A DNA stretch of 64,000 nucleotides, taken from Ochotona curzoniae. Taxonomy: Eukaryota; Chordata; Mammalia; Lagomorpha; Ochotonidae. The stretch lies in NCBI RefSeq assembly GCF_017591425.1, contig NW_024467120.1:3968001-4032000 (forward strand). The letters run 5' to 3'. The notes beneath the pieces were generated by a model. The model was not told the origin of the DNA and did not search any database. It was given only the letters and a program-made list of their open reading frames with translations. Positions within the stretch are counted from its first letter, which is position 1. The number at the start of each line of letters is the position of its first letter. A program made the translations under genes and the position numbers. Below, one piece after another: positions 34,240 to 45,059 of this stretch.

Positions 34240-34540
34240 AGGCAATTACAATGTAAAAAAAAAAAAGTCTTATCTCATCTGTTTGCAACGTGCATCATTT
34301 TTGAAAGTAGTTACAACTTTCACCAAAACATTCCATGAAATCAGGCACATTTAGGGTGAAAGTACCATTTGGCTATCAGCTAAGGATACTGATATTTTCA
34401 TGAATATGATAGAAGACATGTGTGAAAACAGGTGCCCGGGGGCACCTTACTGAAAATGTGTCCAAGGTTTCAAGGTCTGCTTTCAGAACTGTCAGTTTAG
34501 GAGGTCAGGGGGATTTTTCTTTATAAAGTGTTTTCTCTCT
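34240..34540. other. Unassigned non-coding stretch
   Basis: Poly-A run at 34255-34266; otherwise nothing recognised. Confidence 0.4.
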
Positions 34541-34544
34541 CTCT

Positions 34545-34812
34545 TTTTTTTTATGCGGAAGGCAGACAGACATGGACAGAAACAGATAGAAATCTTCTGT
34601 TTACTGGCGCACGCCTCAAATGCCTGCAGTAGCTGTGGATGTGTCAAATGGGCATGGGTAGCAGCCAGAACTGGGACCTTCATCTAAGTCCCAGGTAGGA
34701 AGCAGGGGCTCAAGTGCTTGAGCTATCCTGTGCTGCCTTGGCGGGGGCTCACCCAGGGAGCTTGACTTTGGACTTGAACTGAGACATCTAGCAGAGAATG
34801 CAGGAATCCACC
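34545..34812 (-). mobile_element. C-type SINE
   Basis: TTTTATGCGGAAGGCAGACA tail, CCTCAAATGCCTGCAGTAGC, TCCCAGGTAGGAAGCAGGGG, CTTGAGCTATCCTGTGCTGC, ending at a GCAGGAATCCACCC head followed by a C-run. Confidence 0.7.
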
Positions 34813-35124
34813 CCCCCCCCATCAGCCCAAAGGGGCTCTCTCTTCAACCACTCACTCCTCAGTCCCTTCATCAATCATTCACCAAGTTCCTCTTCTGTAT
34901 CAAGAACACATCCAAGCAATGCCTTCCCAAACTCACAGTCTACAAGAACAGAAAAGGAAAGAAAGAAGCTTCTAGAATGTAGGGTCGTTCATTGTTAGGA
35001 CAGGGATACAATGGAGTGTGAATTCCTTCTCTTCTACTTGCTTGGAGTCTTCTATTTCCTGTCCTTTTCAGCATTTTCAGGAAAGGCCTGAGAGTGGTGG
35101 AAACAGTGGTCTGGTGAGGGCTTC
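34813..35124. other. Unassigned non-coding stretch
   Basis: Nothing recognised between the SINE and the LTR. Confidence 0.4.
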
Positions 35125-35631
35125 TGTGGTATTGTTGCAGGAATTTTGACTCCGAGTATGGCAGCAACCTCAAATTCTTGTCTCGCAGGAAAGAAGAATT
35201 TTCATGCGGACACAGTTTAGTTTTAAAGCAAGATTTATTAGAAAAGTTGAGAAGAGAAGACTCCCGTCCTAGTGACGGGAGGGGGCTTTGAGATAGAAAA
35301 GACCCTTACCTCCTGCCATAGTGGCAGGAGGAAAAGGACCCCAGTGCTCTGCCATAGTGGCAGGAAAATAAGAACCCTAGTCCTCTGCCATAGTGGCAGG
35401 AGGCAAAGAAGAAAAACCCGAATGAATGGTGGGGAATGCACCTTTTAAAGGTTTCCCTCAAAGATGTTTCTCCATAAACAAAGAAAATTCCTAGTTTCCA
35501 TGGTACCTGGCCTTGGGACAAAAGGCCACAGAGGTGCTAGACATAGGACATTCCAGGCCTTGGGCAGATGTGTATTACTTCTTCCTGCTCTCCTTTCAAT
35601 GATAAAGAGATCGGCCTGAGACCCTCCCACA
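35125..35631 (-). mobile_element. ERV solo LTR carrying a hairpin repeat array in R
   Basis: Ends TGTGGTATTG and CCCTCCCACA give a short terminal inverted repeat. On the minus strand a TATA-like TTTAAAAGG (plus 35441-35449) is followed about 210 bases later by the poly(A) signal AATAAA (plus 35234-35239), so the R region is long and contains the hairpin array at 35261-35402. No retroviral genes are attached. The family is unknown to me and the target duplication is not evident. Confidence 0.65.
35261..35402 (-). repeat. Tandem palindromic hairpin array
   Basis: Four stem-loops. CTCCCGTC pairs with GACGGGAG (35261-35281), and three units share the core CTGCCATAGTGGCAG. The first of the three has a perfect 10-bp stem CCTCCTGCCA (35309-35331) with loop TAG. 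The loop centres at 35319, 35355 and 35391 are exactly 36 bases apart. Read on the minus strand the unit encodes a 12-residue LPLWQ-type repeat, a side effect of the 36-base period. Confidence 0.9.
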
Positions 35632-36136
35632 GTGGCCAGAGGTAATGGCCGATACTTCTGGTGGGGAATTGATATGCTAATAGCACCCCTGTCCCTGGGA
35701 GAGTGAGTTCAAGACATGGTGGGGAAATTCTCTTTTACTCAGGGACCCAGAATACCCTAACTGCCTACTACCCACTCTAACTCCTCTCTCAGTATGATGA
35801 CGTACAAAGGGCTTGAGGGGCCAAGACTGGCGGAGGCTTCCGATTCAGCTCTGCCCTGACATTTGTAGAGCCTGGGGCGAGTGTACAAATTCAGGCCACT
35901 CGCCATCTGTCGGAAAACTTTTTTGAGAAGCTGAGGTTGCATGTGAATTTGTTGTCTTTTTCTCTATGTCTCTGCTCTTCAGTTTTTATGAAATGCTCAT
36001 GAGTTGCTTAGGTAATTTGAAAGAGGGGAGAACAAAAGGAAAAAGTCAAGATTAGAAGCTGCTCAACTGTTGGAAATGGTCTCATTAGATTGAATTTCTA
36101 GAAAAGGGTGGTATTTAAATCTATAACCTTGTATAA
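35632..36136. other. Unassigned non-coding stretch
   Basis: Nothing recognised. Confidence 0.4.
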
Positions 36137-36138
36137 TT

Positions 36139-36448
36139 TTTTAAATAAAGACTTTTTTTTTAATTGGAAAGGCAGATATGCAGAGAGAAGGATTTTTCTT
36201 CGGCTGGTTGACTCCCCAAGTGGCCGCAACAGCCAGAGCAGGGCTGATCCAAAGCCAGGAGCCAGGAACTTCTGGGTCTCCCACTTGGGTGCAGGGTCCC
36301 AAGGCTTTGATCATCCTTTAATGCTTTCCCATGCCATAGGCAGGGAGCTGGGTGGGAAGTAGAACAACCAGGACACGAACTGGTGCCCTTATGGGATCCC
36401 AGCGCATGCAAAGTGAGGACTTAGCCACTAGACCATCACGCTGGGCCC
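36139..36448 (-). mobile_element. Full-length young C SINE
   Basis: AATTGGAAAGGCAGATATGC, CTCCCCAAGTGGCCGCAACA, CTCCCACTTGGGTGCAGGGT, CCCTTATGGGATCCCAGCGC, head ending CACGCTGGGCCC. One of the least diverged copies. Confidence 0.92.
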
Positions 36449-36734
36449 AGCTGTTTATCATTTTGGCCCCCCTCTCCTGCCATAGTTAAGGAACTGACTA
36501 AAGTGAACCTCAGAAACGCTGAACATTTCTCTTCCCAAGGTCATGAAAACTGCAGAGAAATCCAATCCTAGAACAATGGCAGAGACTCTGTATTTTTAGG
36601 AATAGAAAGTGAGCAGCTATTGAACACACGGCCTTGTCTTTTCAGGAATCTGATTCCTACAGGTCATCAAATGCTTGGTTTCCATCAGCCTCAGGCAAGT
36701 GCAAGTCAGAATCCTGCATTATTCCCATCATAAG

Positions 36735-36950
36735 GTATTGCATACACTGTTCAAAGTGCTTTGTGTCCATTCTCTCATTTTATCCTTACAGAAAAGCTTG
36801 GCCAGAGAAGGAAAGGCATTATCTGTATTTTCTAGCAAAGAAAACGAGACTCAAACAACCTTCCTCAGGCCCATTTGTTTGTAGCAGAACGAGGACTGGA
36901 GTGTGAAGTCTCCTGGCTGCCAGACCTGTTCTCTTACCACTGTATGATTA
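36735..36950 (-). mobile_element. MIR
   Basis: GTTCAAAGTGCTTTGTGTCC, ATTCTCTCATTTTATCCTTA, GAAAACGAGACTCAAACAAC, CTGGCTGCCAGACCTGTTCT, CTTACCACTGTAT is the full antisense MIR order. Confidence 0.8.
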
Positions 36951-37079
36951 ATAAGTTCCTACAGTAAATTGTCTGGAGTATGAACTTATTTCTCAGAAAC
37001 TTTTGTACATGTCCTTACTGTCTCCTTTTTTTTTTTTTAAGTTCTGTTTTTTATGAAACTTATCTTTAAAAGGCAGAGT

Positions 37080-38110
37080 TTCTCTACGAACTACCGTTTT
37101 TATTTTTTTTTTAATTTTAAATTTTTATTATTATTTTTTTTATCTTGGGAAGTTTATTCCAGTGGGGCAGGAACAGGGGAAGGGGAAGGGGCAAGGGAAG
37201 GGAGAAGGGGGCCAGAAGGAGGAGAGAGGGGAAGAGCAAGGAAGAGAAGAGAGAGACTCACACACCTGGGGGCCTTTTTTGTCTGCCAGGTGTGGGGGCG
37301 GGGATTCGGAGGGATTGAGGTCAAGGCCCCAGGGGATTGGTGCCTGCAGGTGAATTCCTGGGGATGATAGGTGAGTAGGTGGGGTTGGGGAAGGGGCTGG
37401 GATTCTCAGGTGGAATGCCAGGTTACATCTGATTGGTGGATGGCTGGACTGGCGCGAATTCCATGAGCTGTGAGGAAGAAGAAATGGCGCAGGGGTCCAG
37501 GGTGGGATATTGGAATAAGTCCTTACATTCCTCCCTTTTGTTATACGTAAAGGAAGAGGGGCATTGTTCGCTAGGAGCTGTTTTCTCTTGGCAGTGGTTG
37601 CAGCCTGGTGTGAGGAATGGGGGATGGAGGAACGATTCTAGTCCTGCAAAAGAAATTGGTTAATGGTTTGATTAAAAAATTTTTACATTTCAGTGGATGG
37701 GAATGGAGGGAAGGGTTATTAAGTGTCCCTTTGAAAAGCTGGCTTGAGTTCATTTTCTCTTAGGCCTTCTTGTGCTGGATTCTTCATTACTCCTGAATGG
37801 TCAGTGCAGACAGGGGAGCTTCACCAGGAACCAGAGACCCTGACTGCCTGTCATCCTATCTAACTCCTCACATTTCCAAACTGGAGTGGACAGGGATAAA
37901 GGGACAAAGACCGCTCTAGCTTCTTCGAGCTGAAAGGGAGCTTTGTTGAGTAACTGCAGCAGTAGGGGGGGTTCTAGAGGTTCCTGGTAGGAGGCAGAAG
38001 TCATCAGATGTCCGAAGTCCTGCCTGGCACTTGAAGGCTTCTCTTTGCTGAAGTCCAATGAATGCAATAGAACACATGAAACCTTCTCGGTTGTATAAAA
38101 TTGTTATCTG
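37080..38110 (-). mobile_element. Unclassified retroposon-like or ERV-derived block
   Basis: Read on the minus strand, the left end is AATAAACTTCCCAAGATAAA (AATAAA at plus 37152-37157) followed by a degenerate A-rich tail, the layout of a retroposed poly(A) transcript. The body has a G-rich plus-strand tract (37164-37211), and minus-strand frames of 88 and 66 codons overlap at 37801-38116 with no domain I recognise. The right boundary is uncertain. It could be an LTR-element transcript or an unknown gene's processed copy. Confidence 0.35.
37164..37211 (+). repeat. G-rich tract with G-quadruplex potential
   Basis: Runs of three to four or more G separated by one to three bases (core GGGGAAGGGGAAGGGG at 37176-37191) meet the usual G4 pattern. 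Confidence 0.8.
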
Positions 38111-38725
38111 AAACAATGAAAGGATTAGTATGTGGCATCAGAACATAACTCATCACAGGATAGGTAAATGCAAGCCAACTTCCATTTGGAAATACTATAG
38201 TAGTTTTGCATCTAGCTAGGGAACAGGCAAGTGTTCGATTTTTCTAAACAATTATACTTTACCAATCGTTGTAAGCCCTAAGAGTCTCAGGAAGACAACT
38301 AGCCTAGAACATAAAGCACAGCTCTTAAAACATTCCGGTACAAGACCTACTGGTCACATTGAACTACCCTTTTTAAACGATGCCTGGCTCCCCTATAAGT
38401 AATTCTGCAAATGGAGATCTTTCTAGAAAGTGCTAATTAGTGCTAAGTACCTTCAGAGATGCCTTCCAGGCTGATGTCCAAGGAAGCACCATGTGGGGGA
38501 GAAAATTCCAGTAACTTTCTTCTCAGGGACTCCACTGATTTTCTATCATGATAAAAGATTATAAGATGATTCTACTTAGTGCTCCAAATATGCACAACTA
38601 CTACGCTACTATTATTATAAGATAAAGCAGCTACTTAATACATTTCAATTGCTATTAACTAGAACAACCCATATTATTAACAAGACTACAGAAAATGTAC
38701 ATTTTGAAAAGATAATTTCATTTTC
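38111..38725. other. Unassigned AT-rich stretch
   Basis: Nothing recognised; possibly a continuation of the preceding retroposon-like block. Confidence 0.35.
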
Positions 38726-38727
38726 TT

Positions 38728-39018
38728 TTAAAGATCTATTTATTTATTTATTTGAAAAGTAGAGTTATGGAGACAGAGAGAATTTCCTTCTGCTGGTTCA
38801 CTTCCAAGATGACTGCAATGGCCAGGGCTGGACCAGAACAAAGCCAGGAGCTGGGAGCATTATCTGGGTCTCTCCCATAGATGGTCATTTGCTGCGTCCT
38901 CCTGGCCATTAGCTGGACAAGAAGTGGAGGGAGCAGCTGCAACTTGAACCAGCCACTCACATGGGATGCTAATATTGCAGGTGGTGGCCTCACCCACTGT
39001 GTCCCACCACTGGTCCTG
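38728..39018 (-). mobile_element. C-type SINE
   Basis: AAAGATCTATTTATTTATTT, TGCTGGTTCACTTCCAAGAT, GGTCATTTGCTGCGTCCTCC, CACATGGGATGCTAATATTG, CACCCACTGTGTCCCACCAC head. Confidence 0.85.
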
Positions 39019-39107
39019 AGAATTCAATCAGATATAGATGTATGTACGTATTTGCAAGCTAATCTTTTACATCACAGAGTACCATAGTTCAAGATTTTTA
39101 TAAATTG

Positions 39108-39378
39108 AGGTGGCCAGTGTGTGACTCAGTGGATTATAACATTGGTTGTTCCATGACACAGACACATCCCACACCCAGGAATGCCTGGGGTCCACTTCTA
39201 CCCCTACCCCTGCTGCTGGTCTAACTTCCCGCTAACGTACACACCAGGAGGCAGCAGAGCTGGCTCAGGTCCTTGGGGTCCTGCCTCTCCTGTGTGCGAC
39301 CTGCTGTAGGCATTTAGGGGTGAACGTGCAAATGGAATCTCTCTCATTCTTACTTTCAAATAAATAAGCAAGTACAAT
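39108..39378 (+). mobile_element. C-type SINE
   Basis: GGTGGCCAGTGTGTGACTCA, CTTCCCGCTAACGTACACAC, CTCTCTCATTCTTACTTTCA, AATAAATAAG tail. Inverted relative to the previous SINE, 90 bases away. Confidence 0.75.
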
Positions 39379-39589
39379 TTGTGAATGTCTATATCTTAAG
39401 TTGCAATTTATCAGCTGAAATTCTAGTGGACTCTGTGTTCACTAGAAATCAAATGCTCCCCACCCTGCAGGCCCCCCTGCGTCCCCCCACGCACACACCC
39501 ACACACAGACAAATAGGTGTGAGTAAAAGACATTTTGATGAGGGCAATTAAAAAAAAATCTCCCTATGGATGATTAAAAAAAAATTAAC

Positions 39590-39808
39590 ACCCTGAGAGA
39601 TAGCGGACGATGTCTTGAATATCTTGGTCCCTGTCACTTACATGGGAGACATGAAAGGAATTCCAAAGTCGTGGATTCTCCCTGCCCCTGCTTGGGGTCT
39701 TGTGGGGGTTTGAGGAATGAAACAGTGGATGGAACTCTGTCAGTCTCTTTCTCTGTTGCTCTGCCTTTCAAAAATAAAGCATGAAAAATAAAACAGAAAA
39801 ATAAAGCA
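39590..39808 (+). mobile_element. C-type SINE, internally deleted
   Basis: GATAGCGGACGATGTCTTG head-like part, ACATGGGAGACATGAAAGGA, TGAATGAAACAGTGGATGG-type segment, CTCTGCCTTTCAAAAATAAA tail. Confidence 0.6.
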
Positions 39809-39809
39809 T

Positions 39810-42498
39810 GTGTTTTTTTTAAAGGACAAAAATCATGACAATTAAGTTAAATACGTGACTTTTGAAAGTAAAGAAATAAATGGAAGTTAGCATATAACGG
39901 GAGCAGAATTTCTGCTTTGCTTGGAAGGAGCTTCTGTTAGATCCAGCCCTTGGGCCCATTGCTCAGCTTTAATCACTAAGAAAAAGAATAATTTTTGTTA
40001 GTATGGTGATTGCATGGATGACCTTGTTTTTAAGAGACATTTCTTCACCTATGGCAGAAGTAGGGGGCCAGTGAGAAGCCTTGTGCTTGCTTGCTGGAGT
40101 ATCTTCTTCCAGAAATGGTGTCTTATCAACCCCATCTCTGATGTCACACTGCTGTTCGAGTGCCCCTCCCACTCTCTGGACCATCCTTTAATCATGAGGG
40201 AGAGCAGAGCAAATAGCAAAAGAGTTGGGAAGAGAAGTTGTGAAATTCATATGGGACACTCTTAAGGGTGTGCAGAAAGTTCCAGGCAGGTAGTGCATGC
40301 CCCTGGGGCTTGACTTGAACGGCAGTGACTCCTTCAAGAGAGCTGGAGTTCAAGCCACTAGGGTGAGTGGCAGACCCTTTGGGCACACAGGTGTTAATCT
40401 GCTTTGGCTTACAAGGTTTGTGAATACCGAGGGAAACCTGGCTAAGAAGCTAGAAACATCCAGCTTTCTGGTCCACCCACTCTGTTGTCTTCCCATCCTG
40501 CCTGCTGGCCCCGGAACTCGGTGGTTGACGGCGTATTGGAGGAGGGGTGGGCACAGCTTGCCTGCCTGAGCGCTCCTGACAAGGGTATGTAGGGATCTAC
40601 ACGTTGCTCTGCTGGTCCCTGTCTGAAGATGAATGGCATCACCATGGTAACACTGTGACCGCTGCCATTGACAATTTGAGGATATATATATATATTTAAA
40701 TACACAGACCTCAGACCTCTTTCTTCCGAGGGCAGAATGCCAGAGTTTCATCAGCCAACCGGTTTTGTGTTTCCAGACATTCATTTTATTCTTATCTTTC
40801 CAATAAATATGTCGGCACACTAAAATAATTAACCTATCACATTGGAGAAATGAGCAGAGCTCTCATGGTCTGGGAAGCGGAAGGCTTACTTCTTTTGCGC
40901 ATTGATTTTGTGGCAGCTGAGAGCATGAGAGCAAGATCATTATAGTAAGGAGGTCAGCTGATCCCAGCATTTGCAGCAGAGGATCATAATTGAGCTAAAG
41001 CTCCTAAGAAAAATGGGAAGGTCAGCCTTCTACCGCCTTTAGCATTTCGTACAAGCCCCGGTGAAATACTAGTGTGTCTGTTATTTTAACGAGGCAGCAG
41101 AAAGCTCAGAAAGCCCAAAGCTTTATTTCTATGTCAGCCTTTTAAAGTTTTCTTAACTATTGACTCATGTTTTCTTCCCTCTGTTGATGGCAACCTGACT
41201 TTCAGCCAAGCAAACAATACATGCCGAGCAGAAACAAAACTTGTTCCTCTCCTTTTTATCGGTGAGGAATAGATCCAGCAGAATCTATATATTTTCGTGA
41301 GCACAAATTCCCCGAGTGGTACATTTCAGCTGTTTTAAAAAAAAAATCTAATAATGCCAGAAGTTACTCTTCTGAGCAAGGCTGTAAACCTGAGCAGAGC
41401 TATTCTGGCATCACAGATACAGTTTGCAGGGAGATTTAAACATGATTATGACTCATAACTGTCAACAAGGAACACAAAGCCCCATTTCTCTAATCAGAAA
41501 GATCTGAATTTCAGGTGTTGAAGTCTATTGGGGAGCCACTCCATCTGGCAGCATTGCCTTGCAAAAATATGTGCAGACGTGTCTGTCCCCGTGTTCTGGA
41601 ATTCCCAAGAATCTGGCTTCTCCTAGGGAACCCGGAGCCAGGAGGCGCCTGGCATCTGTGTGGCCGGGTCGGGGTGCTGTCGTGGCTTGCTGATTGGGCT
41701 ATGCAAGTGTAGTGTTAGGAGAAGTCTCTTACGGCTGCACGCCAGACTGCCTCTCATTAGCTCCACTTACAAAGACATTCTGCGGTGAATAGCAAAGACC
41801 AACTTGTGTAAGGTGACTGACAGATGCTCGGAGCACTGCCCTCCACTGAGAATGTCTCCATGACGTAAGGCGATAGAATAAGCCTGATTGCGCAGTGTGC
41901 TGTGGATGTGGATGAGGCTGAATCTAAATTGTAAATGACAAATCCATTTGAGCTGTGCTGCTCACGTGATGGAGGTCTGAACATTGCATATGCAAAGACC
42001 AACTCCTGAAGGTTTGTCACATAAGTGAATTGCACATAGGTACAACCATGCTGCATGTAATATTCTTAATCGCTGCTCTCAAGGAGACAGGAGGAAAGAG
42101 GTGATTCTAAAGTCCTCTTCTAGACAGAAAATTTAAAAAGCAAGCCCCTGGGCTGTGGTGTCTGACCACCGACACACTGGACTCAGGCAGGCAGAAATCA
42201 TGAAAACTTTCAGGTAGCAGTGGCATGGGAATGGGATCCTTTAGGACACGCAGGTGTTAGTTGTGGGAGCAATGGATGGGCAGGAGTATCCCAGGCAGAG
42301 GAATGCCCTTGAGTAGAGATTTGTGTCCAGGTAAGAAAAGCAAGCAAGGTACAACCATAAAGTGCCTTCCAGAACCATGCTCTAAGTTTTGGCCTCTATC
42401 TTAAGAGCAACAGAAACACCCAAAGAAGTTTAGGCAAACAAGAAATAGGACCATCTGGGTTTTTAAAAAAATAATTCTCTGTTCAGAGTATCTTCTTT
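39810..42498. other. Repeat-free region, conserved-element-like
   Basis: About 2.7 kb with no repeat I recognise. AT-rich blocks at 40820-41480 have the look of conserved non-coding DNA. (AT)n at 40682-40697. No exon recognised. Confidence 0.4.
40638..40651 (-). promoter_or_regulatory. RFX X-box-like motif
   Basis: On the minus strand GTTACCATGGTGAT matches the RFX consensus GTTRCCATGGYAAC, with a perfect left half and ATGG centre. Confidence 0.35.
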
Positions 42499-42501
42499 AG
42501 T

Positions 42502-42764
42502 TTTGTTAAGACTTATTTATTTACTTATTTGAAGCAGTCAGAGAGATAATCAGCTGGTTCACTCCCTTAATGTGGGCAAAAGCCAGGACTATGGCAGTCA
42601 GAAACATTGAGCCTCTGGGGACTCCATGTGGGTCTCACAGGGGTGGCTGGGGTCCAAGCACTTGGTCCATCTTCAGCTTTCCTAGGCGTATTAGCAGGGG
42701 GTAGGATTGGAGGCAGCCTAGCCCGGGTCTGAATCAGTGTTCTGACACAGGATGCTGGCATTCC
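42502..42764 (-). mobile_element. C-type SINE
   Basis: AAGACTTATTTATTTACTTA, CAGCTGGTTCACTCCCTTAA, GGACTCCATGTGGGTCTCAC, CTAGGCGTATTAGCAGGGGG, ACAGGATGCTGGCATTCC head. Confidence 0.8.
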
Positions 42765-42765
42765 A

Positions 42766-42876
42766 AGAAAAGTTTGAAATCCATGTATACTAAAGGCATT
42801 CAAAATATTTATAGAAAATTCATATCACGAAAAACTTACATACAGATTTCAAGAGAGGTGTTTCCTCCAAATTAAG
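42766..42876 (-). repeat. AT-rich SINE-tail-side module
   Basis: The minus strand contains CATGGATTTCAAACTTTTC and ATATGAATTTTCTATAAATA, like the 30.25-kb copy. It follows the tail of the minus-strand SINE at 42.88 kb. Confidence 0.45.
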
Positions 42877-42879
42877 CTT

Positions 42880-43218
42880 GTCTTTTTTTTTTTAAGGTTT
42901 ATTCATTTGAAAGTCAGAGTTACAGGGAGAGGGGTGGGAGAGAGAGAGACTTAGATATCTTTGGTCCATTAGATTACTCCCCAAATGGCCACAATGGCTG
43001 GAAATAGGCTGGTCCCAAGCCAGGAACCAGAAGTTTCTTCTGGATATCTCATAGGCACATGTGGCTGCAAGCACCTGGGATATCCTCCGCTGCTTTCCAG
43101 GCACATTAACAGGGAGCTGGGTCAGAAGTGGAGCATTCTGATTCGAAACACCTCCCTTATGTGATGTTGACATTGTAGGTGTTGGTATTACTGGCCAGAC
43201 CATAACGCTGACCCCAGT
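42880..43218 (-). mobile_element. C-type SINE, full length
   Basis: AAGGTTTATTCATTTGAAAG, TCCCCAAATGGCCACAATGG, AGGCACATTAACAGGGAGCT, CATAACGCTGACCCCAG head. Confidence 0.88.
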
Positions 43219-43382
43219 CTTGTCTTTTAGTTACATGTCCTCAAATACTTTTTTAAGAAGCAAAAGTGAAAGGTCAAAATTGTAACAGTGATACTGTCCA
43301 TACTTGGAAACACTTTCTAGATCAACCATCCCAAAAAGGAAGAATGAATGACCAGAGAAAACATTGCTCTATCAAATTAAGG
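43219..43382. other. Unassigned spacer
   Basis: Nothing recognised. Confidence 0.35.
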
Positions 43383-43383
43383 A

Positions 43384-43656
43384 TTAGAGTTTGGCCTACT
43401 CACTTGTCTCCAGCCAGTACACCTTCATCTCAGATTGAATTGCCAGAGTTTGAGATTCGATTCACTCCCAGTTCTAGTTTCCTGCTAATGCACACCCTGG
43501 CTGGTAACAGGTCAGGTGTGAGTCCCCACCACCCGCGGGGGGAGTCATGAATTGGGTCACCAGATCCTGGCATTTGGGGAGTGAACCAATAGATGAGAGT
43601 TCTTTCTCTCTCATGAGTTCACTTTGTGTTTTTCAAATTAAAAAATAAGTAACTGT
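43384..43656 (+). mobile_element. C-type SINE, older
   Basis: GTTTGGCCTACTCACTTGTC, TAGTTTCCTGCTAATGCACA, CCTGGCATTTGGGGAGTGAA, TTTTTCAAATTAAAAAATAA tail. Confidence 0.75.
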
Positions 43657-43658
43657 TT

Positions 43659-43985
43659 AAAAAAGATTTATTAATTTTTATTGGAAAGTCAGATTTATAG
43701 AGAAAAGGAACGACAGAGAGAAAAATTTTGTGTCTGCTGATTCACTCCCCACATGGCTGCAATGACCAGAGTTGAGCAGATCTGAAGTCAGGAGCCAGGA
43801 GCTTCTTCTGGGTCTCCAACATGGGATGTGAGATCCCAAGGCCTTGGGCCATTCTTTGCTGATTTCTCAGGCCACAAGCAGAGAGCTGGATGGGAAGCAG
43901 AGCAGCTGGGAAATGAACCAGTGTCCATATGGGATGGCACTTAGAAAGTGGAGGATTAGCCAATTGGGCCATTGTGCCAGCCTCA
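43659..43985 (-). mobile_element. C-type SINE, younger, inverted
   Basis: AAAAAGATTTATTAATTTTT, ATTGGAAAGTCAGATTTATA, CCCACATGGCTGCAATGACC, CAGGCCACAAGCAGAGAGCT, TTGTGCCAGCC head. Its tail abuts the tail of the plus-strand copy. Confidence 0.88.
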
Positions 43986-44278
43986 AAATAAGTCAATTTT
44001 ATCAAATGATTTGAAAAGTAAGTTTTACCAAATGATAGCTTAGATTTTTTGAAACTTTGTGTTCATGATGCTATTAATGGCCCAACAGTTCAGGTGGATG
44101 TCACGACTAAGTTTGTGTCTATATGAAAAGTGGACATTCATTGAATCCTTTACTACAGAGCTATTTGCCATATTCTCCTGTTGTGGTTTAAGAATCATCC
44201 AATTAAACAAAGAAATAATGATAATAAAATACTTCTAGAATTAGTGACATTTGGGTATAAAAATGTTAATGGAAAGAC
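43986..44278. other. Unassigned spacer
   Basis: Nothing recognised. Confidence 0.35.
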
Positions 44279-44280
44279 TC

Positions 44281-44565
44281 TTATGGTGGGCAGACATTGT
44301 GCTTTGGATGCCCTCGCCCCATACTGGAGTGTTGGATTGAGCCCTGCTACTTGCTAATGGGCATGATGGCAGAATCCTTGGGTTTCTGATGCCTCCGGGG
44401 GGGAGGGAGGGCGGCAGGAACCAGATTGAATCCTGGGATCCTGCCTATGGCCTGGGCTATTGTAGGTATTTGGAAAGTGATCCAGTGGACAGAAAATTTC
44501 CCCTCTCTTTGTCTTTCTCCCTCTTTCCTGTTAGTCTGCCTTTCAAATCAATCAGTCAATCAATT
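44281..44565 (+). mobile_element. C-type SINE, older
   Basis: GGTGGGCAGACATTGTGCTT, TACTTGCTAATGGGCATGAT, AGGTATTTGGAAAGTGATCC, TAGTCTGCCTTTCAAATCAA tail. Confidence 0.75.
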
Positions 44566-45019
44566 GATGGATTGATCAACCAATCTCAGAAGAGCCTGTG
44601 AGGAAGGTGAACTACAATATTAAGAGGAGTGACAAGATTAGCTTTTAATTGGAGATTACAGAATGTAAATCATGGGGTAAACTCATGAATTCCCTAGAGC
44701 CTTAGACTAGAAACAGGTTCTGACCAGTGTGGCCAGTGTTGTGTTGAACCTCTGTAACAATATCATAAACATAAATGGAATTGCTTTTCTAATTAAACCA
44801 CTGCAGTTGCTTCTCCAGTGCCTGCTACTTTGCCTAATTATCGTGCATCCTTTGGGAAATTGCATATCTCCCATGTGATGGTTGCATTAGAGCAAGATAA
44901 CATTGTTCAATCATTAATTGCCTTGCTTAACTGGGCTGGCATTTCTAAACTCACACACTGAATCCTTATCTTTCTATTTAAGAATGTTTTTGTGCAACTA
45001 CGTGAACATAGAACTGTTG

Positions 45020-45059
<40 letters not shown>

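Noticed and set aside
35261..35402. Regularly spaced palindromic repeats resembling a CRISPR array
   Set aside because: The organism is a mammal, the spacers are near-identical rather than unique, and the array sits inside an LTR between its TATA and poly(A) signals.
35238..35521. LPLWQ-type 12-residue repeat protein on the minus strand
   Set aside because: The repeat follows from the 36-base hairpin period, which is divisible by three. It lies in LTR R-region sequence with no sign of selection as protein.
37053..37367. Gly/Glu/Arg-rich frame
   Set aside because: It is the translation of the G-rich polypurine tract, not a protein-like sequence.
37801..38116. Possible retroviral env or gag frames in the retroposon-like block
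   Set aside because: No conserved retroviral motif (zinc knuckle, protease DTG, polymerase YxDD, env cleavage site) is visible in these frames.
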